From JBGSMX01 sp963790405 (lineage in GTDB: Bacteria; Actinomycetota; Coriobacteriia; Anaerosomatales; JAGXFU01): a stretch of 64,000 bases of DNA. Below the pieces are notes generated by a model, which was not told where the DNA came from, did no database searches, and was given only the letters and a program-made list of their open reading frames with translations. The translations under genes and the position numbers were made by a program. Where the stretch lies: NCBI GenBank assembly GCA_963790405.1, contig CAWBOJ010000007.1, positions 1 to 64,000 of the forward strand, read 5' to 3'. Below, piece after piece: positions 17,082 through 26,277 of this stretch (position 1 is its first letter; each line of letters starts with the position of its first letter).

Positions 17082-18419
17082 ATGACTACCTTTGAAGTGC
17101 GCACCTTCGGGTGCCAGATGAACAAACACGACGCTGAGCGCGTCGCCGGCATGCTTGTCGAGCAGGGTATGCGCCCCGTCGTCGAATCTGAAGCCCCCGA
17201 TGTCCTGGTCTTTCTCACATGCTGCGTTCGTGAGAACGCCGATGAGCGTCTGTACGGCCAGGTTGCGGCGGCAAAGGCCCTCAAGACCGCTCGCCGAGAC
17301 ACGCAGATTGCGGTCGGTGGATGCATCGCGCAGCGGGATCGAGACACGCTACTGCGCCGGCTTCCCCACGTGGATGTCATCTTTGGCACCCACAACCTTG
17401 CTCATCTGCCTTCGCTCCTTGACGCAGCTCGCTCAGGCCGCGGCCCGATTGTCGAGATTCTCGAGTCCTCTGAGGACTTCGCCTGCGACCTGCCTTCTTC
17501 CCGAGAGCATGAGTGGCACGCCTGGCTGCCGATCACGGTTGGATGCGACAACTACTGTACCTACTGCATCGTGCCGTACGTGCGTGGACGCGAGCGTTCG
17601 CGCGTGCTGGAAGACATCGTCGCCGAGGCAGAGCGACTCGTAGCCGAGGGCGTCGTCGAGATTACCCTCCTCGGTCAGAACGTGAACTCATATGGGCGCG
17701 ACGTGTACGGCGAACCGCGTTTCGCGCAGGTGCTGCGAAGCGTCGCGAAGACCGGAGTGAAGCGCATCCGGTTCGCAACCAGTCACCCCAAGGATCTATC
17801 GGATGAGACGATCGCAGCTATGCGTGACGTACCCGAGGTCTGCCGAGCACTTCACCTGCCGGTCCAGTCGGGGTCTGATCGCATACTCAAAGCGATGAAC
17901 CGCCGCTACACACAGGCCGACTACCTTGCCCTCGTCGAACGTCTCTACGCAGCGATGCCCGATATCGCACTCTCGACCGACATAATCGTTGGGTTTCCCG
18001 GCGAGACCGAGCAGGACTTCGAGCAGACTATGCACGTGATCGAGTCCGGCCATTTCGACCAGGCATTTACGTTCATCTACTCACCCCGCGAAGGCACACC
18101 TGCGGCGCGCATGGCCGACCGCGTGCCCCGCGAGGTCGCGCAACCACGCTTCGATCGGCTCGTAGAAGCCGTCCAGTCCTCGGCTCTTGAGAAGAACACC
18201 GCTCTGGTCGGCACCGTGCAGCAGGTCCTGGTCGAGGGTGCCTCCAAACGCGATCCGGCTGTGATCTCCGGACGCACCGAGGGCAACAAGGTCGTGCATG
18301 CGCCGGCACCCCCGGGTGTCGAAATCGGGACGCTCGCGGGCTGTATGGTAGATGTCGAGATACATGAGGCCCAAACCTGGTTTCTGGCGGGACGCATTGT
18401 CGGGTACGAACAGGGCTAG
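17082..18419 (+). CDS. miaB: tRNA-2-methylthio-N6-dimethylallyladenosine synthase MiaB
   Basis: This radical-SAM enzyme methylthiolates i6A37 of tRNAs. The N-terminal UPF0004 domain carries C11 (GCQMNKHD) and C47/C48. The radical-SAM cluster is C155, C159 and C162 in CDNYCTYC, followed by the family segment VPYVRGRERSR. A C-terminal TRAM domain begins near residue 378. The 445-residue length is typical. It acts after MiaA, whose gene lies about 1.4 kb downstream. The absence of a ribosome-binding site suggests leaderless translation. Confidence 0.95.
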   Translation: MTTFEVRTFGCQMNKHDAERVAGMLVEQGMRPVVESEAPDVLVFLTCCVRENADERLYGQVAAAKALKTARRDTQIAVGGCIAQRDRDTLLRRLPHVDVIFGTHNLAHLPSLLDAARSGRGPIVEILESSEDFACDLPSSREHEWHAWLPITVGCDNYCTYCIVPYVRGRERSRVLEDIVAEAERLVAEGVVEITLLGQNVNSYGRDVYGEPRFAQVLRSVAKTGVKRIRFATSHPKDLSDETIAAMRDVPEVCRALHLPVQSGSDRILKAMNRRYTQADYLALVERLYAAMPDIALSTDIIVGFPGETEQDFEQTMHVIESGHFDQAFTFIYSPREGTPAARMADRVPREVAQPRFDRLVEAVQSSALEKNTALVGTVQQVLVEGASKRDPAVISGRTEGNKVVHAPAPPGVEIGTLAGCMVDVEIHEAQTWFLAGRIVGYEQG

Positions 18420-18472
18420 AGGCTGGCTCGCGCGATCAGTGGTTCGCGCGACGTACCAAGAGGGTGGTAATT

Positions 18473-19834
18473 GTGTCGTCAAAGGTGTTCGGCATCGTAT
18501 CGCCTCATCCGCCGATCATGGTTGAGAGTGTGGGTGGACCTCGGTCGGGCGTCACCTCGGCATCGATCGATGCTCTGCACAGCGCTGCAGGTCTTCTGCG
18601 ACGGTTTGACCCCGACACCGTCGTGCTGATGTCTCCGCATAGCCCGGCCGCCTCCGACGCGTTCCTGGTCGATACCGCAGCGACCTACGCTGGCTCGTTC
18701 GCTCAGTTCGGTGCACCTGAGGCTACCTACGCCTACTCGGGTGATTCCGAGCTGGCCCAGCGCCTGCTCGAGCGCCTGAACGAAGCCGGGATACCCGCCG
18801 TGAACCGGGCGCACTCGCCAGGCTTTGCATCCGGCGAACTCGACCACGCCGCGATGGTGCCTCTGCATTTTCTCGACCGCAAGGGCGAATTCCCGCTGGT
18901 AGAGATATCGCTGTCCTGGTTGTCCTACGAGCAGCACAGGGCTCTGGGCGAGCAGGTCCAACTCGCGGCAGAGGATCTCGGCCGCCGCATCGCATTCGTG
19001 GCCAGCGGAGACTGTAGCCACCGACTCACGCCCGACGCGCCAGCAGGCTTCTCTCCACGGGGCAGCGAGTTCGACGCGCGCCTCGTGGAGCTCCTTAACA
19101 CGTCCGACTACGCTGGACTCGCACACATCGACCCGGACCTGGTGGAGGCGGCAGGCGAGTGCGGCCTGCGTTCCTTCATCACGCTTGGTGGAGTTGTCGA
19201 CGACGCTACGACCCGCGTGCTGTCCTACGAAGGACCTTGGGGCGTAGGCTACCTGACCGCCGTCGCCAACGAACAGGTGGTACCGCCGACCCCGAATTCC
19301 GGCGCGAAAGGCGGCCTGCCCGGCAGCGAGGAGCCCGAGATCGTTCGTCTCGCCCGTCGTACTATAGAGGGGTACGTCGCGAGCGGAGCGACCCCGACTC
19401 CAGCGCCCCTGGCTGATGCCGCGCTTCCGACGCAAGCGGGTGCCTTCGTCTCGCTCCATCGCGGCGGGGAGCTTCGCGGGTGCATCGGCACGATTTCGCC
19501 GGTTGCTCCCACGCTGGCCGAGGAAGTCGTCCGAAACGCCGTCGAAGCAGCAGTCCACGACCCACGTTTTCCTGCGCTCAGTGCCGATGAGCTCGGTGAC
19601 CTCGAAATCAAGGTTGACGTGCTCCATGCGCCCGAACCGTGCACCTTCACCGATTTGGACCCTGCGACCTACGGCGTGATCGTCAGCTCAGGCTTTCGCC
19701 GAGGACTCCTTCTGCCCGATCTCGAAGGCGTCGACACTCCGGAACAACAGGTCGCGATAGCCTTGCGAAAAGCAGGCATCGATTCTCGTGAGGATGTTGA
19801 GCTTCAGCGGTTCAAGGTGGATCGCTATGCGTGA
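18473..19834 (+). CDS. AmmeMemoRadiSam system protein B-A fusion (MEMO1 + AMMECR1)
   Basis: This is a single polypeptide of about 453 residues. Residues 1 to about 265 form a MEMO1/class III extradiol-dioxygenase-like domain, with family segments SPHPPIMV and ASGDCSHRLTPDAP. Residues from about 290 to the end form an AMMECR1 domain, with FVSLHRGGELRGCIGTI near 325. These two families co-occur with a radical-SAM protein in the AmmeMemoRadiSam system, whose function is unresolved. No such radical-SAM partner is adjacent. The GTG at 18473 was chosen for spacing to AGAGGGTGG. The stop overlaps the miaA start. Confidence 0.9.
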   Translation: MSSKVFGIVSPHPPIMVESVGGPRSGVTSASIDALHSAAGLLRRFDPDTVVLMSPHSPAASDAFLVDTAATYAGSFAQFGAPEATYAYSGDSELAQRLLERLNEAGIPAVNRAHSPGFASGELDHAAMVPLHFLDRKGEFPLVEISLSWLSYEQHRALGEQVQLAAEDLGRRIAFVASGDCSHRLTPDAPAGFSPRGSEFDARLVELLNTSDYAGLAHIDPDLVEAAGECGLRSFITLGGVVDDATTRVLSYEGPWGVGYLTAVANEQVVPPTPNSGAKGGLPGSEEPEIVRLARRTIEGYVASGATPTPAPLADAALPTQAGAFVSLHRGGELRGCIGTISPVAPTLAEEVVRNAVEAAVHDPRFPALSADELGDLEIKVDVLHAPEPCTFTDLDPATYGVIVSSGFRRGLLLPDLEGVDTPEQQVAIALRKAGIDSREDVELQRFKVDRYA

Positions 19835-20788
19835 GCCGGAAGGCGAAACGGCTCCACAGCAACACGTCATCGCAGTTGTCGGTCCCACGGCGGTCGGCAA
19901 GACGGCCGTCGCGGAGCGCATCGCCGTTCGGCTCGGCGGCGAGATCGTCTCGGCAGACTCGATGCAGGTCTACCGCGGGATGGACATCGGAACCGCCAAG
20001 CCTACCCGTGCGGACCGCATGGTGCCCTATCACTGCCTCGATCTCGTTGAACCGGGGCAGGAGTACTCGGCAGCTCTGTTCCAGCGAGACGCGCGTCACG
20101 CGATCGCGGACATCGCGAGCCGGGGACAAGATCCCCATCGTGGCAGGAGGCACGGGACTGTACGTGCGCGCAGCACTTGACGACATGCGATTCCCTTCGG
20201 GAGACCTCACTACCGCCGAACGACGGCGCCTCGAACAGCTCGCCGAGGACATCGGACCTCAAGCATTGCACGCGCGACTGGCCGAGCTCGACCCTGATTC
20301 GGCTGCGCTCATCCACCCCAACAACGTCCGCCGCACGATACGAGCGCTTGAGATCGCTCAGTCCGGTGGTTCGTACGCGGAGCAAGCTGCCGGGTTCAGT
20401 CGACGCGAAAGTCGTCTACGACACGCTCTGGATCGGTCTCGACGTAGACCGGACGACACTCTACCGGCGTATCGACGACCGCGTCGACCGGATGGTCGCG
20501 TTGGGACTTCTCGACGAGATCCGCACACTTCTCGACGGAGGATTCCGCGCGGCTCTGACGGCCTCGCAGGCCATCGGGTACAAGGAGTTCGTGCCGGTGA
20601 TTGAGAGTGGGGCGGACCTTGACGAAGCGGTTGCGTCGGTGAAGCAGGCAACGCGTCGTTATGCGAAGCGGCAACTGACCTGGTTCCGTAGCGATCCGAG
20701 GCTTGCGTGGATCGATGTTGCCAAGCTGTCGCTCGACGACACCGTCTCCCACGTTGCCGGGCTGTTAGAATCGGCCAAGACGGAGTGA
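19827..20788 (+). CDS. miaA: tRNA dimethylallyltransferase MiaA (interrupted by two frameshifts)
   Basis: MiaA prenylates A37 of tRNAs. Segment 1 contains the P-loop GPTAVGKT and SADSMQVYRGMDIGTAKP. Segment 2, in another frame, contains VAGGTGLYVRAALDD and the dimethylallyl-acceptor region. Segment 3 carries the tRNA-binding QATRRYAKRQLTWFR. The frame changes near 20118 (a GGGG run) and near 20397. The joined segments give a complete family-length protein. Since miaB is intact next door, sequencing error is more likely than loss. The ATG overlaps the preceding stop. Confidence 0.9.
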
Positions 20789-20849
20789 TGCTCTCTTGCT
20801 CCACCCGCCGAGCTGCGGAACTGATCGATAGGGGAAGGACTGATTTCAC

Positions 20850-21729
20850 GTGCTGATCGAGTTCACGAAGATGCACGGCCTCGGCAACGATTTCGTACTC
20901 ATCGAGGACATTGCCGAGGAGTTGGAACTCGCCCCTGAGGCTATTCAGTGGTTCTGCGACCGCAACTTCGGCGTGGGGGCCGACGGCCTGATTCTTATCC
21001 GTCCTGCGTCCAACGGTGACGCCGACTTCTTCATGCTCTACTACAACGCCGATGGAACGACGGCCGAGATGTGCGGGAACGGCATCCGCTGCTTCGCCAA
21101 GTACCTCGTCGATCACGGGCTGGTCGACAGCGATGCGGACAGCGTGCGCGTCGAGACGCTGGGCGGCATCAAGCCGATCACGTTCAAGCGCGACGCAGCC
21201 GGCAAGCTCGAGACCGCGACGGTCGACATGGGCGACGCCGATCCTGAAGCCTTCCGAGATACCCGCGGACTTCAACGGCGCACAGGTCTTCGAGTGTCCC
21301 ATTGAGACGGATTACGGAACCTTCAAGATCACTGCATTGTCCATGGGCAACCCTCACGCGATCATCTGGGTCGACGACATCGACGAAGCTCCGGTCGAGA
21401 CTGTTGGACCAGCAATCGAGACTCATCACCTCTTTCCCGCCAAGACAAACGTCGAGTTCGCTCAGTTCCTCGGCGATGAGCGCATTGCTCTGCGCGTGTG
21501 GGAACGGGGAGTCGGGGAGACGCTGGCGTGTGGAACGGGAGCATGCGCGACGCTCGTGGCAGGTACGCTGGCCTGCATGGTGGGACGTAGTGCAACGATC
21601 GAGCTTCTCGGCGGTGAGCTGCTCATCCGCTGGCACGAGAACGATCACGTCTACATGACCGGACCTGCGGTTGAGGTCTTCTCTGGCACGATCGACATCC
21701 CTGAAGACGACGATGAGAGCACTCCCTGA
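20850..21729 (+). CDS. dapF: Diaminopimelate epimerase DapF (one frameshift)
   Basis: DapF converts LL-DAP to meso-DAP. The first frame has FTKMHGLGNDFV and the catalytic-cysteine motif AEMCGNGIRCFAKY. The second frame has MGNPHAIIWV, the second catalytic cysteine in ACGTGACAT, and the C-terminus. The frame shifts near 21235 within GGCGACGCC. The joined length (about 290 residues) is normal. The GTG start follows AGGGGAAGG. dapL lies 120 bases downstream, so the last DAP steps are clustered. Confidence 0.92.
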
Positions 21730-21849
21730 CGACCTGCGGATATTCGCCGGTTTCCCCGGCTGCCATTCTGTTACCATGTTCCGAACGGACGCGCCGTCCG
21801 AGCCACATGGACGTCGCACATCGACCTTGTCGAAAGGGATGTTCGCACT

Positions 21850-23058
21850 GTGAGGACCGCTGATCGCATCGCCAACTTGCCGCCTTACCTCTTCGCCGAG
21901 ATCGACCGCAAGAAGGAGGCGAAGCAGGCGCAGGGCATCGACGTCATCTCTCTCGGTATCGGTGACCCCGACACGCCCACGCCCGATCACATCGTCGACG
22001 TGATGGCCGCAGGCCATCCGGAACCCGAAGAACCATCGGTATCCGAGCTACTCCGGCGCGAAACGCTACCGAGATGCAGCATCCCAGTGGATGAAGAACC
22101 GCTTCGGCGTCGATGTCGACCCCGACACCGAAGACACTCGCTTTGATCGGAAGCAAGGAAGGCCTCGCACACATCTTCCTCGCATTCGTGGACCCGGGTG
22201 ACTACACGCTGGTCCCTGGCTGTGGCTACCCCGTCTACCACACCGGCGGCATTCTCGCTGGCGGCAAGAGCTACTTCATGCCGATGACCGAGGAGAACGA
22301 CTTTCTGGCCGACTTCGAGTCGACCCCTCCCGAGGTGCTGGCCAAGACCAAGATGATGATCCTGAGCTACCCGAACAACCCGACAGGGGCGATCGCTACG
22401 CCCGAGTACTTCGACCGCGCTATCGCTTTCGCGCGCGAGCACGATCTGCTGATTCTGCACGACAACGCCTACTCGGAAATCGGATTCGATGGCTACGTGC
22501 CCATCAGCTTCATGGAGCGCCCCGGAGCCAAGGACGTGGCGATCGAGCTCTTCAGCTGCTCGAAGGCGTACAACATGACCGGCTGGCGTGTTGCCTTCGC
22601 GGTGGGTAACGCTGCCGCGATCAAGGCGCTTGGGTACGGTCAAGAGCAACATCGACTCGGGCGTCTTCACCGCTGTTCAGGACGCCGCGATCGAAGCCCT
22701 CCTCGGTCCGCAAGACTCCACCGCGGAGCTGATCGAGCTGTACCAGCGCCGGCGCGACATCATCGTGGATGGCCTCGCGAAGATCGGACTCGAAGTGCAG
22801 CCCTGCAGAGGCACCATTTTCATGTGGGTCAAGATACCTGACGGCTACGACTCGGCCGGATTTGCGACCAAGATCCTCGAGGAAGCCAACGTCATCATCG
22901 CCCCGGGCAACGCGTACGGCCCCAGCGGCGAGGGCTACATCCGCATCTCACTCGCTACGCCCGATGACCGCCTCGAAGAGGCTCTCGAGCGCATCGCAGA
23001 ACGCACTCTAAGAGGAGCGCGCCATGCGCGCACGGTTCGAAGTCGAAGGACTCCATGA
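21850..23058 (+). CDS. dapL: LL-diaminopimelate aminotransferase DapL (at least three frameshifts)
   Basis: This PLP-dependent aminotransferase makes LL-DAP directly from tetrahydrodipicolinate, bypassing the acylase or dehydrogenase routes. Visible segments are RIANLPPYLFAEID with SLGIGDPD, NHRYPSYSGAKRYRDAA, LSYPNNPTGA, the PLP lysine in FSCSKAYNMTGWR, and the C-terminus PGNAYGPSGEGYIRISLA. Frame changes lie near 22012, 22136 and 22640. A TAA at 23009-23011 in another frame may be the true stop, because the present frame runs 35 bases into hflX. The neighbouring dapF supports the assignment. Confidence 0.87.
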
Positions 23059-24346
23059 CGAGCACCGCGATCGCGCGGTGCTCGTTGGCATCGACCGAAA
23101 TCGCAACGACTGGCCGATCGAGGAGTCCCTCGCCGAACTCGAGCGCCTCGCGCATACGGCAGGTTCCGATGTCGTGGCACAAGCTCACACAGCGGCTTGA
23201 GCGACCCCATTCGCGCACCTTCATCGGTTCCGGCAAGGCAGACGAAGTCGCGGGTCTTGTCCGCGATCTTGAGGCCGACAGCGTGATCTTCGATGACGAC
23301 CTCACCCCCTCTCAGCAGGTCAATCTCGAGGATTTGATTCCCAACACCCGCGTTTTGGATCGCACGGCGCTCATTCTCGAGATATTCGCCCTTCACGCAG
23401 AGAGCCGTGAAGGTAAACTTCAGGTTGAGCTTGCAAGGCTCGAGTACGCCTTGCCACGTCTTCGCGGGATGTGGGGCCACCTTGAGGCCGAGCGTCTCGG
23501 CGGAGGCAGGGGAGCCCGCTTCGGTGCCGGCGAGTCGCAGCTCGAGGTCGACCGCCGTCTGACACGCCGCCGGATAAGCGACCTCAAGCGCGAGCTCAAG
23601 CAGGTCGCCTCGGCACGTCAGACCCAACGCAAGGCGCGTGCGGGGTCGGGGATGTTCCGTATCGCCCTCGTGGGATACACGAACGCAGGCAAGTCAACGC
23701 TTCTCAATGCTCTCACGGACGCAGGTGTGCTGGCCGAAGACATGCTCTTCGCCACTCTCGACTCCACAACGCGCCGTCTCACGCTTCCGGAAGGGCGCGA
23801 GATGACCGTCACCGACACCGTCGGCTTCATCAACAAGCTGCCGCACGGACTTGTGGAGGCGTTCAAGTCCACCCTGGACGAGGTCCGCGATGCCGACCTG
23901 TTGCTTCATCTCGTGGATGGTTCACACACTCAGGCCGAGCAGCAGATGAAGGCAGTCGACGAGGTGCTGCACGAGATCGGAGCACACGCCACACCCAGCG
24001 TGCTGGTCGTCAACAAGACTGATCGGATGGAGCCCGAACAAGTCGCAGGCATGGCTTCGCGGCATCCGGGCTCAGTGCTTGTCTCGGCAGCAACCGGCGA
24101 AGGTCTCACGCAGCTCCTGGAGCGCATCGGCTGCCGAGGCGTGCACGCGGGAGCAAGACGATGACGGTGCTGGTGCCTTACACCCGTGGTGAGCTGGTGC
24201 AACTGGCCCACGAGAGGACTCAGGTCATATCGGAGCGACACACTTCGGACGGCACACAGCTCGTGATCAGGGTGCCGGCGGAACTCGTCGATCGGTTCGC
24301 CGGTTTCACGTTGGCGTCGCAAGACGAGCTGCTACCACCGGAATAG
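23024..24346 (+). CDS. hflX: GTPase HflX (two frameshifts)
   Basis: HflX is a ribosome-splitting GTPase. The N-terminus from ATG 23024 (after AGAGGAG) begins MRARFEVEGLHDEHRDRAVL. The frame shifts near 23180 into LTQRLERPHSRTFIGSGKADEV. The G domain follows with VGYTNAGKSTL, DTVGFI and NKTD. A second shift near 24130-24155 leads to the C-terminal HflX subdomain, read as VPYTRGELVQLAHERTQ and ending at 24346. That last piece looks like a separate 61-residue gene but is the HflX tail. The gene is convergent with lexA. Confidence 0.9.
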
Positions 24347-24355
24347 CGGCTACTG

Positions 24356-24979
24356 CTAGAGCGTCGGAACAGCGCTACGACCTTGCCGAGAACCTGCACG
24401 TCGCGCGCGTATATCGGCTCCAAGGCTGAGTTCTCCGGCTGAAGCCTCACGCGGTCAGCCTCTTTGAAGAAGCGCTTAACAGTCGACTCGTCGTCGAGCA
24501 GAGCCACCACGATATCGCCGTTGCTGCGCCGTACTCTGCTGGCGTACCACGACGAAGTCACCGTCCATGATGCCGGCTTCGATCATGCTTTCACCTCGGA
24601 CTCGCAAGATGAACGTCTGCTCGCCTGCAAGCTCGACAGGCAGCGACATCGTCGACTCGATGTTCTCGGCAGCAAGGATAGGGGAGCCGGCGGCCACCTG
24701 ACCGACTACGGGTACCGCCTGGATCTGTCCGTAGTCAATCGCACGGTCAGTGTCTCGATAGTCGAGGACCTCAAGTGCGCGGGGCTTGGAAGGGTCACGG
24801 CGTATGAAACCCTTCGTCTCGAGAGCCGCCAAGTGCGAGTGCACGGTCGACGAGGACGACAGACCGACCGCTTCTCCGATCTCACGAACCGAAGGCGGGA
24901 ACCCCCGGCGGTGAATCTCCGCGCGGATGAAGTCCAGAATCTGGCGCTGCCGGTCGGTCAGCTCTCGCTTGTAGGTCAC
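24356..24979 (-). CDS. lexA: LexA repressor (frameshifted near 24540 and probably at the 3' end)
   Basis: LexA is the SOS repressor. The N-terminal winged helix begins MTYKRELTDRQRQILDFIR. The self-cleavage site is AAG at A97-G98, and the catalytic serine is S131 in RGESM. The frame then shifts near 24540, and the next frame carries the catalytic lysine region (ALLDDESTVKRFF) and VLGKVVALFRR. One more missing base near 24360 would close the gene at a TAG at 24356-24358. Without it the frame runs on into hflX. The GTG start follows GGAGG. Four LexA boxes lie upstream, so autoregulation is expected. Confidence 0.9.
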
Positions 24980-24996
24980 TCTGGACCTCCTCAGAC

Positions 24997-25010
24997 CGAA
25001 AGTATGTTCG
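24997..25010 (-). promoter_or_regulatory. LexA box, lexA-proximal
   Basis: CGAAAGTATGTTCG matches CGAAC-N4-GTTCG at all but one position. It lies 18 bases upstream of the lexA start and is the likely autoregulatory operator. Confidence 0.75.
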
Positions 25011-25042
25011 CCTGAAGTGTAGCGCACGGTTTGTGAGACATG

Positions 25043-25056
25043 CAAACATGCGTTCG
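25043..25056 (-). promoter_or_regulatory. LexA box, second from lexA
   Basis: CAAACATGCGTTCG matches the SOS operator with one mismatch. It lies about 46 bases upstream of the first box, between lexA and the LysM gene. Confidence 0.7.
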
Positions 25057-25122
25057 AATCGAACCCCCCGTTTGAGAATCCCAGCTTGCCATCTGTTCTG
25101 TGGCGCGCCCGCACTTGGCAAT

Positions 25123-25136
25123 CGAACGTATGTTTG
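25123..25136 (+). promoter_or_regulatory. LexA box, LysM-gene side, overlapping a -10-like TATCCT
   Basis: CGAACGTATGTTTG has one mismatch to the operator. It abuts TATCCT (25138-25143), a candidate -10 for the LysM gene, so bound LexA would block that promoter. Confidence 0.75.
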
Positions 25137-25148
25137 GTATCCTCAACA

Positions 25149-25162
25149 CGAACATACGTTCG
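25149..25162 (+). promoter_or_regulatory. LexA box, perfect palindrome
   Basis: CGAACATACGTTCG is a perfect 14-base palindrome matching the operator exactly. It lies 26 bases from the preceding box and about 80 bases before the LysM gene. Confidence 0.88.
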
Positions 25163-25240
25163 CTCAAGTGTCGATTCAATGTCAGACCCGCTTCGTATGC
25201 TCGGATCGACTCAAGATGTCGGCCGATAGGGAGGATCACG

Positions 25241-25630
25241 ATGCACTCCGTACGCAGCAGTTGTCACACCAGGAACCGTCGTTACGCAACAAGCACAGAC
25301 CGAGGCACACGACGCTCGACGTCCCGCTCGCATGTAACGTTCGCCGAAGGTCTCATAATCGCCGCGTGTGTCGCGGCAGTCGTACTGAGCTTTGCGCACA
25401 CGCTGGCCGTGCCCTCTTCAGAAAGCCCTACGTCAGTTTCCGTGCGCGTCGAGGCATCCCAGACGCTTTGGGATCTCGCTACCGCTCACCCCATCGAAGG
25501 GCTCACGACCGCCCAGACTGTCGAGTACATCCAGCGTCTCAACGGCAGGAGTGAACCTTCACTTGCCGTGGGGGAGGTCGTTCTGGTACCTGATGCACCC
25601 GACAGTGTGACTGCACTGGCATCACGATAG
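25241..25630 (+). CDS. LysM-domain membrane protein, YneA/DivS/ChiZ-like SOS cell-division inhibitor candidate
   Basis: This 129-residue protein has a basic N-terminus, one membrane helix (about 35-57) and an extracytoplasmic LysM domain (about 66-118, with SQTLWDLATAH and LAVGEVVLVP). It is divergent from lexA across four LexA boxes and followed by nrdR. This is the position held by yneA in Bacillus, divS in Corynebacterium and the LysM gene beside lexA in mycobacteria. An SOS-induced block of division is therefore inferred. The ATG follows AGGGAGG. Confidence 0.82.
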   Translation: MHSVRSSCHTRNRRYATSTDRGTRRSTSRSHVTFAEGLIIAACVAAVVLSFAHTLAVPSSESPTSVSVRVEASQTLWDLATAHPIEGLTTAQTVEYIQRLNGRSEPSLAVGEVVLVPDAPDSVTALASR

Positions 25631-25708
25631 GCTCAATCAGGAGGCATTCTTGGTAGTCGCACCGCCTTCCCGGGCGGCGCCATAATCAATGCGGTGAGTT
25701 CCGTTGTA

Positions 25709-25724
25709 ACCCCATATATTGTGT
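25709..25724 (+). promoter_or_regulatory. NrdR box 1
   Basis: ACCCCATATATTGTGT matches the NrdR-box consensus acaCwAtATaTwGtgt, with its 10-base core at 25712-25721. A second core lies exactly 31 bases downstream, which is the spacing typical of paired NrdR boxes. Confidence 0.8.
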
Positions 25725-25742
25725 GCTAGGCTCTCGGATAGC

Positions 25743-25752
25743 CAATATGTAG
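25743..25752 (+). promoter_or_regulatory. NrdR box 2 (core)
   Basis: CAATATGTAG matches the core CwAtATaTwG with one mismatch. It is 31 bases from box 1, about three helical turns, and 12 bases before the nrdR ATG. Confidence 0.7.
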
Positions 25753-25763
25753 GGGTGGAGGCC

Positions 25764-26210
25764 ATGCGCTGTCCGTTCTGCGGTCACGATGAGACCAAGG
25801 TCGTCGACTCGCGAGTATCCGAGTCCCAAGACGCGATCGGCGTCGGCGTGAGTGTCTGCAAGTGCCAGCAACGATTCACCACCTATGAGCGTCGCGAAGA
25901 GATGCCGCTCATGGTCATCAAGAAGGACGGTCGGCCAGAGCCCTTCGAACGCGGCAAGCTGCTTCGAGGCCTGGTGGTTGCGACGGCGAAACGCAACGTG
26001 CCGACCGAGACACTCGAGGCCCTCATCGACGACATCGAGACAGAGCTCCACAACACGTTCCACTACGAGATCACCGCGCGGCAGCTCGGCGACATGGTGC
26101 TCAAACGTCTGAAGGACCTCGACAAGGTCGCTTACATCCGTTTCGCGTCGGTCTACAAGTCCTTTCAGGATCTCGATGAGTTCTACTCGGAGCTGCGAGA
26201 CCTGAAGTAA
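25764..26210 (+). CDS. nrdR: Transcriptional repressor NrdR
   Basis: NrdR is an ATP-cone repressor of ribonucleotide reductase genes. The zinc ribbon begins MRCPFCGHDETKVVDSR and ends CQQRFTTYERRE, with the ATP cone at about residues 48-138. The 148-residue length is normal. Between residues about 24 and 33 the expected RRRREC stretch reads GVGVSVCK. Adding one base near 25838 and removing one near 25860 restores RRRRECL and a CxxC spacing, so two compensating errors are likely. Paired NrdR boxes lie upstream and nrdD follows, so it probably controls itself and nrdD. Confidence 0.92.
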   Translation: MRCPFCGHDETKVVDSRVSESQDAIGVGVSVCKCQQRFTTYERREEMPLMVIKKDGRPEPFERGKLLRGLVVATAKRNVPTETLEALIDDIETELHNTFHYEITARQLGDMVLKRLKDLDKVAYIRFASVYKSFQDLDEFYSELRDLK

Positions 26211-26277
26211 CACACGACACAGGGCGGCACCCGGGCTTCCCGAGGTCACGCGACGACACACGAAGGGATAGTGCGCA

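Noticed and set aside
18479..19627. Open frame (about 382 codons) antisense to the MEMO-AMMECR1 fusion
   Set aside because: Shadow of an intact, well-recognised gene. No ribosome-binding site or family match.
24161..24346. Small separate gene of 61 residues between hflX and lexA
   Set aside because: Its sequence VPYTRGELVQLAHERTQ is the HflX C-terminal subdomain displaced by a frameshift.
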